A DNA stretch of 10,031 nucleotides from Propionibacteriaceae bacterium (GTDB lineage: Bacteria; Actinomycetota; Actinomycetes; Propionibacteriales; Propionibacteriaceae): contig JAUNUL010000077.1 in the NCBI GenBank assembly GCA_030538175.1, forward strand, positions 1 to 10,031, written 5' to 3'. The notes beneath the pieces were generated by a model, which saw only the letters and a list, made by a program, of their open reading frames with translations, was not told where the DNA came from and did no database searches. The position numbers were made by a program, and so were the translations under genes. Positions 1-6,095 of the stretch are shown here, piece after piece (within the stretch, counting starts at the first letter, position 1; each line of letters begins with the position of its first letter).

Positions 1-1
1 G

Positions 2-574
2 AACCCCTGTGGCGAATGCGATGGCGACGGGCGCGTGCGTTCGAGCCGGAACCTCACGGTCAAGATCCCGGCCGGCGTCTCCACCGGCAACCGCATCCAT
101 CTGGCCTCCCAGGGCGAGGTCGGGCCGGGCGGTGGTCCCGCCGGTGACCTGTATGTCGAGCTCGTCGTCGCTGAGCACCCCATGTTCCGTCGCGACGGGG
201 ACAACCTTGAGATGGTCGTCAAGGTGCCGATGACCGCCGCGGCGCTCGGCACTGAGATCGACGTGCAGACCCTTGACGCGGACCTCCCCGAAACCGAGGA
301 CGTGGCGCGCACCGTCAAGGTCGAGATCCCCGCCGGCACCCAGTCCGGGACCCGGATCGCGATCCCGGGCATGGGCGTCCCCGCGTTGCGCGGCAACCGT
401 CGCGGCGAACTCGGGGTCACCCTGCTGGTGCAGACCCCGACCAAACTCAACTCCGAGCAGCGACAGTTGCTGGAGCAGCTCGCCAACCTGCGCGAGGAGA
501 CCAGCTTCGATCCGCATGCCGGGCACAAGCGCGACAAGGGCATGTTCGAGAAGTTCCGCGAAGCGTTCCGGTGA
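2..574 (+). CDS. dnaJ: Chaperone DnaJ, C-terminal part (5' end outside window)
   Basis: Hsp40 co-chaperone that delivers unfolded proteins to DnaK and stimulates its ATPase in the cytoplasm. The frame is open from base 2 and begins with PCGECDGDGRV, the last CxxCxGxG repeat of the DnaJ zinc-binding region. It continues into the C-terminal substrate-binding beta domains (LTVKIPAGVSTGNRIHLASQG, then GDLYVELVV with HPMFRRDGDNL, then VKVEIPAGTQSGTRI and GELGVTLLVQTP), which are hallmark DnaJ segments. The J domain, the G/F linker and most of the zinc region are missing only because the window starts inside the gene. The stop overlaps the rsmE start by four bases (GTGA), so the two are translationally coupled. 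In actinobacteria the dnaJ copy next to rsmE usually follows hrcA and is under heat-shock control; hrcA is expected to the left but cannot be seen here. Confidence 0.96.
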   Translation, partial: NPCGECDGDGRVRSSRNLTVKIPAGVSTGNRIHLASQGEVGPGGGPAGDLYVELVVAEHPMFRRDGDNLEMVVKVPMTAAALGTEIDVQTLDADLPETEDVARTVKVEIPAGTQSGTRIAIPGMGVPALRGNRRGELGVTLLVQTPTKLNSEQRQLLEQLANLREETSFDPHAGHKRDKGMFEKFREAFR

Positions 575-1299
575 CCCTGCCGCTGTTCCTCGCCGACCTG
601 CCGGACCCGTTGCCGGCGGTCGGGTCGACCTTCCGCCTCGGCGGGGATGAGGGTCGCCATGCCTCGGTCGTACGCCGCATCCGCGCGGGTGAGGAGATCG
701 TCGTCGGCGACGGCTCGGGGCGGGGGATCCGCTGCGTGACCGTGGCCGGCGACAAACAGGGCCTCGACCTGGAGGTGCTGGAACACCTCACCACACCGGA
801 GCCCGCGCGGCGGATCGTCGTCGTCCAAGGCCTCGCCAAGGGTGACCGGGGTGAGCTCGCGGTCGAGATGATGACCGAGGTCGGTGTCGCCGAGATCCGG
901 CCCTGGCAGGCCGCCCGCTCCATCGTGAAATGGCAGGGCGAACGCGGCGAGAAGTCCCGCGCCAAGTGGCAGGCCACGGCCCGGGAAGCGACGAAACAAA
1001 GCCGCCGACTCCGCGTACCGATCGTGGGGGAGACCCTCACGACCAAAACCCTGGTCGCGTTCCTCGCCGACGTCGACATCGCGCTCGTGCTGCACGAGGA
1101 CGCGACGGAATCGCTGGCGTCGGTCGATCTGCCCGATAGCGGCACGATCGTGCTCGTCGTCGGTCCCGAGGGCGGGATCGGTGAGGAGGAGTACGCCCAA
1201 CTCACCGCCGCAGGGGCACGGTTGGTGAGCATCTCGGACGGGGTGCTGCGTACGTCAACGGCGGGGGTCGTCGCCGCGGGCCATCTGCTGCTGCGCTGA
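571..1299 (+). CDS. rsmE: 16S rRNA (uracil(1498)-N3)-methyltransferase RsmE
   Basis: SAM-dependent SPOUT-family enzyme that methylates N3 of U1498 in 16S rRNA of the small subunit. The 242-residue length is normal for the family. An N-terminal PUA-like RNA-binding region (about residues 1–70, with GDEGRHASVVRRIRAGEEI) is followed by the SPOUT domain: QGLAKGDRGELAVEMMTEVG (87–106), KQSRRLRVP (142–150), the SAM-binding loop VVGPEGGIG (196–204) and the knot end LRTSTAG (226–232). Many bacteria have LRTETA there; the Ser variant is, as I recall, common in actinobacteria. The start is GTG at 571, within the dnaJ stop (4-base overlap); no clear ribosome site precedes it, which fits coupled translation. 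It is a housekeeping gene, unrelated in function to the sulfur genes that follow after a 131-base gap. Confidence 0.96.
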   Translation: MTLPLFLADLPDPLPAVGSTFRLGGDEGRHASVVRRIRAGEEIVVGDGSGRGIRCVTVAGDKQGLDLEVLEHLTTPEPARRIVVVQGLAKGDRGELAVEMMTEVGVAEIRPWQAARSIVKWQGERGEKSRAKWQATAREATKQSRRLRVPIVGETLTTKTLVAFLADVDIALVLHEDATESLASVDLPDSGTIVLVVGPEGGIGEEEYAQLTAAGARLVSISDGVLRTSTAGVVAAGHLLLR

Positions 1300-1430
1300 T
1301 GCCGACCTGACGCTGCACGCGTCTCGGGCCACTTTCTTTCATCATGACGCAATCGGTGGCCCAGCGCCGGGGTGCCCATAGAGACTTCCTTTCAAGAGAT
1401 TGAAGAATCCAATATCTTCGAAAGGCAGTC
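1300..1430 (+). promoter_or_regulatory. Leader region of the ssuE operon
   Basis: The 131 bases between rsmE and the FMN reductase should hold the operon promoter. Visible structure: an inverted repeat GGGCCAC (1326–1332) / GTGGCCC (1356–1362) with a 23-base loop; an AT-rich dyad GAAGA (1402–1406) / TCTTC (1415–1419); a ribosome site AAAGG (1421–1425) five bases before the ATG. A 19-codon ORF (1344–1403, MTQSVAQRRGAHRDFLSRD) lies in frame with the reductase and ends 27 bases before it, but it has no evident ribosome site. The best promoter-like hexamers, TTTCAA (1390–1395) and TATCTT (1413–1418) with a 17-base spacer, sit very close to the start codon and are weak. I recognise no known riboswitch. 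No T-rich tail follows the first hairpin, so it is not a convincing rsmE terminator. Confidence 0.4.
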
Positions 1431-1976
1431 ATGTCCTCCATCCTCGTTGTCTCCGGCAGCCCCTCGGTCTCCTCGCGCAGCGAAGGTCTGGCCCGTCGCG
1501 TGGGCGCCCAACTGGGTCGGACCGGAGCCCAGGTGTCCTACCTGTCGGTGCGCGATCTGCCAGCTGAGGCGCTGGCGTACGCCGATTTCGGCCACCCGGC
1601 GATCGTCGCCAGCCAGCAGCAGCTCGCCCGGGCGGACGCAGTGGTCATCGCAACGCCGATCTACAAGGCATCGTGCTCTGGGCTGTTGAAGATGTGGCTG
1701 GATCTGCTCCCGCAATACGGCTTGGAGGGCAAGTCCGTGCTCCCGCTGGCCACCGGTGGTTCGCTCGCGCATGCGCTTGCACTCGACTACGGCGTGCGGC
1801 CGATCCTGTCGTCGATGAACCCCCGGACCGTCGTGCGGGGACTCTTGGTCACCGACGGCCAGATCACCAAGAACGATGACGGGTCGATCGAGCTCGACCA
1901 GGCCGCGGAGGCGATGCTCGACGACGTCATCGCCGGCTTCATCGGCTCTTTCCAGCCGGTTCTCATCGCCGCCTGA
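1431..1976 (+). CDS. ssuE: NAD(P)H-dependent FMN reductase, SsuE/MsuE type
   Basis: Flavodoxin-fold reductase that makes FMNH2 from NAD(P)H and FMN and passes it to a two-component monooxygenase. At 181 residues it is near family length. Diagnostic segments: flavin phosphate loop SGSPSVSSRS (8–17), ATPIYKASCSGLLKMWLDLLP (74–94), and LPLATGGSLAHALALDYGVRP (104–124). Tyr120 in ALALDY matches the tyrosine of E. coli SsuE (Tyr118 in the literature numbering) that forms a pi-helix and sets SsuE-type reductases apart from tightly FMN-bound relatives. The ATG at 1431 is the only possible start, since an in-frame TGA lies at 1401–1403 with no start codon between. AAAGG sits five bases upstream. It is the first gene of the plus-strand operon, so it probably feeds the two LLM monooxygenases, the ACAD-type enzymes and perhaps SsuD. 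It could equally be called msuE; the family is secure, the exact partner is not. Confidence 0.92.
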   Translation: MSSILVVSGSPSVSSRSEGLARRVGAQLGRTGAQVSYLSVRDLPAEALAYADFGHPAIVASQQQLARADAVVIATPIYKASCSGLLKMWLDLLPQYGLEGKSVLPLATGGSLAHALALDYGVRPILSSMNPRTVVRGLLVTDGQITKNDDGSIELDQAAEAMLDDVIAGFIGSFQPVLIAA

Positions 1977-2022
1977 GCGATCGCTATTCGTCTTTCACCC
2001 CCTGATTCCCTTGGAGTTCGCC

Positions 2023-3471
2023 ATGCCCTTCAACCCACCCGCGCAGCGTCAGATCCGCTTCAACGCCTTCGACATGAACTGCGTGGTCCATCAGTCACCC
2101 GGCCTGTGGCGCCATCCCGAGGATCGGGCGCGCGACTACAACACGATCGGCTATTGGACTGAGCTGGCCCAGACGCTCGAGCGAGGGTTGTTCGACGGTT
2201 TGTTCATCGCCGACGTCCTCGGCACCTACGACGTCTATGGGGCCACCAACGTCGCGCCGTTGCGCGCGGGTGCACAGGTCCCGGTGAACGATCCGATGCT
2301 GCTGGTCTCCGCGATGGCCGCCGTCACCGAGCATCTTGGGTTTGGCGTCACGGCCGGCACGGCGTACGAGCATCCCTATCCCTTTGCTCGTCGCCTGGCG
2401 ACTCTGGACCACCTGACCAACGGGCGGGTGGGCTGGAATGTGGTGACGGGCTATTTGCCGTCCGCGGCCCAGAACATGGGGCATGACGACCAGATGGACC
2501 ACGACGAGCGCTATGACCACGCCGATGAATATCTCGAGGTCATTTACAAGCTGCTGGAAGGATCGTGGGAGGACGATGCAGTGATCGCCGATCCTGAGCG
2601 GGGCTTCGTCGATCCGGAGAAAGTCCATCCGATCAACCACAACGGCCGGTATTTCAAGGTGCCGGGCATCGCTATCACCGAGCCGAGCCCGCAGCGTACT
2701 CCGGTGATCTATCAGGCCGGGACCTCAAAGCGGGGCGTACGCTTCGCCGGCGAGAACGCAGAGGCCGTCTTCATCTCCGGCCCATCGCAGGACGTCACGG
2801 CGGCGAGTGTCCGCAAGCTCCGCGACGCGGCTGAGGCGGCAGGCCGCGATCGGAACGACATCAAGATCTTCGCCATGCAGACCATCATCACCGCTGAGAC
2901 GGACGTGGAGGCACTCGCGAAGTTCGAGGAGTACGCCTCTTATGCCGACCCGGAAGGGGCGCTGGTGCTGATGTCGGGTTGGTCGGGGGTTGATCTGTCG
3001 CAGTTCGACCTCGATTCTCCGGTGGAGAACGTTCAGTCGAACGCGATCCAGTCGACCGTCGAGACGATCCTGGGCGCAACCAAGGACGACGGGCGCAAGT
3101 GGACGGTGCGGGACCTCAGCAAATGGATCGGAGTGGGCGGATTCGGCCCCGTGCTCGTCGGGTCCGGCGAGACAGTCGCGCGGCGCCTCATTCAGATCCA
3201 GCAGGAGACCGACGTCGACGGGTTCAACCTGGCGTACGCCATCACCCCAGGGACGTTCGCCGACATCGTGGAGTTCGTGGTCCCGGAGCTGCAGAAGCTG
3301 GGGGCGTACAAGACCGAGTACGCCCCAGGGACTCTCCGCGAGAAGCTCGCGGGCGGGACGAATCGTCTGCCGGAGACGCACCGCGGCTCGCGCTTCCGTT
3401 TCGGTGGCGACCTGTCGACCGCCACGGATCGGCTCGACTCCATCGCCGCGCAGTACGCCGGCGTCAGCTGA
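2023..3471 (+). CDS. LLM flavin monooxygenase, NtaA/SnaA/DszA family, DmoA-like
   Basis: FMNH2-dependent monooxygenase of the bacterial luciferase-like superfamily, NtaA/SnaA/DszA branch, expected to cleave a C–S (or C–N) bond with O2 in the cytoplasm. The product is 482 residues, right for the branch. Family segments: FNAFDMN (13–19), HQSPGLWRHP (23–32), LERGLFDGLFIAD (52–64), VNDPMLLVSAMAAVTEHLGFG (88–108), LATLDHLTNGRVGWNVVTG (125–143), HDERYDHADEYLEV (160–173), SPQRTPVIYQAG, and EYAPGTLREKL near the end. The N-terminal block, with VYDVY-like YDVY and VPVNDP, matches what I recall of Hyphomicrobium dimethyl sulfide monooxygenase DmoA better than DszA or NtaA, so dimethyl sulfide or a similar small thioether is a reasonable candidate substrate. 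The start is the ATG at 2023, with GGAG at 2013–2016; a longer open frame from 1876 would overlap ssuE and has no family match. It lies 46 bases after ssuE. Family is certain, substrate is inferred. Confidence 0.9.
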   Translation: MPFNPPAQRQIRFNAFDMNCVVHQSPGLWRHPEDRARDYNTIGYWTELAQTLERGLFDGLFIADVLGTYDVYGATNVAPLRAGAQVPVNDPMLLVSAMAAVTEHLGFGVTAGTAYEHPYPFARRLATLDHLTNGRVGWNVVTGYLPSAAQNMGHDDQMDHDERYDHADEYLEVIYKLLEGSWEDDAVIADPERGFVDPEKVHPINHNGRYFKVPGIAITEPSPQRTPVIYQAGTSKRGVRFAGENAEAVFISGPSQDVTAASVRKLRDAAEAAGRDRNDIKIFAMQTIITAETDVEALAKFEEYASYADPEGALVLMSGWSGVDLSQFDLDSPVENVQSNAIQSTVETILGATKDDGRKWTVRDLSKWIGVGGFGPVLVGSGETVARRLIQIQQETDVDGFNLAYAITPGTFADIVEFVVPELQKLGAYKTEYAPGTLREKLAGGTNRLPETHRGSRFRFGGDLSTATDRLDSIAAQYAGVS

Positions 3472-3522
3472 TCCAGCTCGTTCCCTTCTTTTTCCCCTCT
3501 TCTATTCTTCAGGACGTTTCGC
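3472..3522 (+). promoter_or_regulatory. Pyrimidine-tract spacer and ribosome site between the two LLM genes
   Basis: This 51-base spacer contains a 30-base run (3481–3510) that is entirely C or T except for one A at 3504. Ribosome site AGGA (3511–3514) follows at once, eight bases before the ATG at 3523, and fixes that start. The spacer has no hairpin or promoter I can defend, so co-transcription with the upstream gene is likely. A G-free, C/T-rich stretch could load Rho or simply keep the ribosome site unstructured. Confidence 0.4.
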
Positions 3523-4905
3523 ATGCCCAAACCACTGCATTTCAACGCTTTCGTCATGAACACCGCCAGCCATATCCATCACGGTCAGTGGCGTCGACCC
3601 GATGCAGGCCAGACGGAATTCCATGACGTTCACACCTGGATCAATCTCGCGAGAATCCTGGAAGAGGCGAAGTTCGACGCGATGTTCTTCGCCGACGTCT
3701 CGGGTCTCTATGGCGATTCGGATGCCGATTTCGATGTCTACGTGAACGAGGGACTACAGATCCCCTCCAACGACCCGACCGTCCTGCTCGGCGCGCTCGC
3801 CGTTGCCACCGAACACATCGGACTGGCGACGACGTCGAACGTCTTTCAGAATCATCCGTTCAACTTCGCCCGCCAGATCTCCACGCTCGACCACATCTCC
3901 AACGGTCGGATCGCCTGGAACATCGTCACGGGCACCCAGGACAACGGATCGCGCAACTACGGACTGCCCGCGCTCACTGATCACCAGGAGCGGTATGCCT
4001 GGGCCGACGAATATGTCGATGTTGCCTACAAGCTGTGGGAAGGATCCTGGGACGACGACGCACTGTTGAAGGACCGCGCGGGGTCGCGCTTCTCCGATCC
4101 GCGGAAGATCCACAAGATCCATCACTCTGGTCCGCGCTATTCCGTCGAGGGACCTCATCTGCCGTCGCCGTCGCCGCAGCGTACGCCGCTGCTGTTCCAG
4201 GCCGGCTCCTCGGCCTCCGGTCGCGACTTCGCCGCCCGGAACGCCGAAGCGACCTTCATCATTTCCCCGAATCCCGATGTCGCCGGCCAGATCATCGCCG
4301 ACACCCGTCGCCGGGCCGTTGCTTATGGGCGCCGCGCGACGGACATCAAGTTCTTCCCCGGCTTGAGCTTCATCATCGGCGAGACCGAGGCGGAGGCACG
4401 GGCCAAGGCTGAGGAATACGACCGATATGTCAGCATCGACGGCTATCTCGCCCATGCTGCGATCGTCGACAAGACGGGTCGGGTCTATCCGCCGGGGACC
4501 CCGTTGTCGCAGGTCGACACCAACACGATGAAGGGGTTCACCGAATGGCTGCAGAAGGCCATCACTGACCGAGAGCCCGTGGTCGGTGACCTGGCGTGGC
4601 TGCAGGCCAGGGCCAATCGCATCGTCGGGACACCTGAGCAGATCGCCGATGAGCTCGAACGCTGGCAGGCCGTCGGCGTTGACGGCATCAATGTCATGAA
4701 CTGGGTGATACCTGGTTCGTTCGCCGAGTTCGCCGATCACGTGATGCCCGTCCTGCGGGATCGCGGGCTGGCCCAGAGCGAGTACGCCCCCGGCACCCTG
4801 CGCAAGAAGCTGTTCGGTCACGACCGGCTGCCTGACACCCACCCGGCGGCCCGCTATCGCGGGGCATTCGCCCCGGAGTCCAACCTGGTGGAGGTCCACG
4901 CATGA
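3523..4905 (+). CDS. LLM flavin monooxygenase, NtaA/SnaA/DszA family (second copy)
   Basis: Second FMNH2-dependent monooxygenase of the same branch, 460 residues. Family segments: LHFNAFVMN (5–13), HHGQWRRP (19–26), LEEAKFDAMFFADVSGLYG (46–64), IPSNDPTVLLGALAVATEHIG (80–100), ISTLDHISNGRIAWNIVTG (119–137), ERYAWADEYVDVAYKLWEGSW (156–176), SPSPQRTPLLFQAGSS (215–230), and EYAPGTLRKKLFG near the C-terminus. It is clearly a paralogue of the preceding gene (same blocks in the same order) but well diverged, notably in the middle after residue 270, where the substrate-shaping insertion of these enzymes tends to lie; a different substrate is therefore likely. Reaction by family: oxygenative cleavage of sulfones, sulfides or amino-carboxylates. 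It cannot be assigned to DszA, NtaA or SnaA from sequence reading alone. Its stop overlaps the next start (ATGA, 4902–4905), so it is coupled to the ACAD-type genes. Confidence 0.9.
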   Translation: MPKPLHFNAFVMNTASHIHHGQWRRPDAGQTEFHDVHTWINLARILEEAKFDAMFFADVSGLYGDSDADFDVYVNEGLQIPSNDPTVLLGALAVATEHIGLATTSNVFQNHPFNFARQISTLDHISNGRIAWNIVTGTQDNGSRNYGLPALTDHQERYAWADEYVDVAYKLWEGSWDDDALLKDRAGSRFSDPRKIHKIHHSGPRYSVEGPHLPSPSPQRTPLLFQAGSSASGRDFAARNAEATFIISPNPDVAGQIIADTRRRAVAYGRRATDIKFFPGLSFIIGETEAEARAKAEEYDRYVSIDGYLAHAAIVDKTGRVYPPGTPLSQVDTNTMKGFTEWLQKAITDREPVVGDLAWLQARANRIVGTPEQIADELERWQAVGVDGINVMNWVIPGSFAEFADHVMPVLRDRGLAQSEYAPGTLRKKLFGHDRLPDTHPAARYRGAFAPESNLVEVHA

Positions 4906-6095
4906 GCCTCGATCATCGGTTGCGGGCAGTCTTCGACTCCATCGCCGCCGACGCTGTGGCGCGCGAGGCGGACCACCGCATCGATCACGCGGCGGTGGAC
5001 CGGCTGCGGCGGGCGGGGTATACGCGGCTCCGTGTTCCTGTGGAGTATGGCGGTGCTGGTCTCACGCTCGCCGAATTCTATCCGTTCGTCGTTGAACTCG
5101 GCGCGGCCGACCCCAACCTGGTCCAGGCGTTGCGGGCGCATCTGCTGTGGGTTGAACAGTTGCTGGCCAGACCGGCTGAGGACCCCTTCCGTGAACGCTG
5201 GCTTCGCCGAATCGGTGATGGTGTGATCGTCGGCAACGCGGTGACCGAGGTGAACAACGCTGCCGGCCAGACGACCACCCGCCTGTTGCGCAGCGGGGAT
5301 CGGCTGATCCTCAACGGCACGAAGTTCTATAGCACCGGCACGCTCTATTCCGATTGGATCATGGCGGTCGCCGTGGACGAAGAGGGCGAGGAACTGTGGG
5401 CGATGGTGCCCACCCGTGCCGAGGGCGTCGAGCTGCGTGACGACTGGGACGGCTTCGGTCAGCGGCTCACCGCTTCGGGCACCACGATTTTCCATGGCGT
5501 TCACGTCGATCCGGACGAAGTCATCCGGGTGCCCTACAGCAGTGGGGCCGGTCACGGTCAGGCCCTCGCGCAATCGGTGCATCTGGCCAACCTGGCCGGC
5601 ATCGCGCTGGCCATCGTCCGCGACGCGACGGCGTACGTCGCGTCTCGCCGCCGCTCCTTCAGCCATGCGACCACGGCACTCCCGGCCGATGATCCGCAGG
5701 TCCAGCAGGTCCTCGGCGAGATCGCTGCCCAGGCGTACGCCGCCCACGCGATCTTCACCACCTTCGTTGCCGAACTCGAGGGGGTGCTCACGAAGGTTGC
5801 GGCGGGGACAGCGACCGACGAGGACTTCACGACGATCGATCTGCACGCATACCAGGCCCAGTTGGCCATCGTTCCGCAGGTGCTCCAGGCCGCGACGACG
5901 CTGTTCGAGGTCGGGGGCGCTTCGGCCACCAGCCGCACCCGTGGGCTCGACCGGCATTGGCGGAACGCGCGGGTTCTCGCACAGCACAACCCCCTCATCT
6001 ATCGGGCTCGCCTCGTCGGCAGCCACCTGCTCCACGGCAATCATCAGGCCGTGCAATACACCGTGGGATCCGTTCCCCAGAAGGAGAATTCATGA
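4902..6095 (+). CDS. Acyl-CoA-dehydrogenase-fold flavin monooxygenase, DszC/SfnB-like (copy 1)
   Basis: Flavoprotein of the acyl-CoA dehydrogenase fold, in the group that uses reduced flavin and O2 (DszC) or acts in sulfur-source use (SfnB), not in fatty-acid oxidation. At 397 residues it is of normal length. Segments: helical N-domain with VPVEYGGAGLTLAEF (45–59) and AADPNLVQALRAHLLW (68–83); beta domain with GNAVTEVNN (111–119), LILNGTKFYSTGTLYSDW (135–152) and DDWDGFGQRLTASGT (180–194); C-terminal helices with LFEVGGASATSRTRGLDRHWRNARVLAQHNP (334–364). The motif FEVGGA replaces the catalytic-Glu motif of true acyl-CoA dehydrogenases. His362 in QHNP aligns with DszC His391. Positions of DszC Ser163 and His92 hold Thr145 and Gln76. 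The ATG at 4902 follows GGAGG (4890–4894) and overlaps the upstream stop. A sulfide or sulfoxide substrate is an inference from context. Confidence 0.87.
   Translation: MSLDHRLRAVFDSIAADAVAREADHRIDHAAVDRLRRAGYTRLRVPVEYGGAGLTLAEFYPFVVELGAADPNLVQALRAHLLWVEQLLARPAEDPFRERWLRRIGDGVIVGNAVTEVNNAAGQTTTRLLRSGDRLILNGTKFYSTGTLYSDWIMAVAVDEEGEELWAMVPTRAEGVELRDDWDGFGQRLTASGTTIFHGVHVDPDEVIRVPYSSGAGHGQALAQSVHLANLAGIALAIVRDATAYVASRRRSFSHATTALPADDPQVQQVLGEIAAQAYAAHAIFTTFVAELEGVLTKVAAGTATDEDFTTIDLHAYQAQLAIVPQVLQAATTLFEVGGASATSRTRGLDRHWRNARVLAQHNPLIYRARLVGSHLLHGNHQAVQYTVGSVPQKENS
6081..6086 (+). promoter_or_regulatory. Strong ribosome site of the second ACAD-type gene
   Basis: AAGGAG, five bases before the ATG at 6092, lies within the last codons of the upstream gene. 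It decides the start: an open frame reaches back to 5957 but lies inside the upstream gene, while family similarity begins after 6092. It is the best Shine-Dalgarno sequence in the operon, so this gene may be translated as strongly as its partner or more so. Confidence 0.7.

Noticed and set aside
447..1379. Minus-strand open frame opposite rsmE
   Set aside because: Ser/Arg/Thr-rich low-complexity translation with no family match; rsmE motifs are certain on the plus strand.
1976..1985. Ten-base palindrome AGCGATCGCT at the ssuE stop
   Set aside because: Short, partly fixed by the stop codon context, and without further symmetry; likely chance.
1876..2022. N-terminal extension of the first LLM gene back into ssuE
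   Set aside because: The extra 49 residues are Ser/Arg-rich and match nothing; the ATG at 2023 has a ribosome site and starts right before the family's N-terminal block.
4854..6056. Minus-strand open frame (400 codons) opposite the first ACAD-type gene
   Set aside because: No motif or ribosome site; the plus strand codes for a clear DszC/SfnB-like protein.
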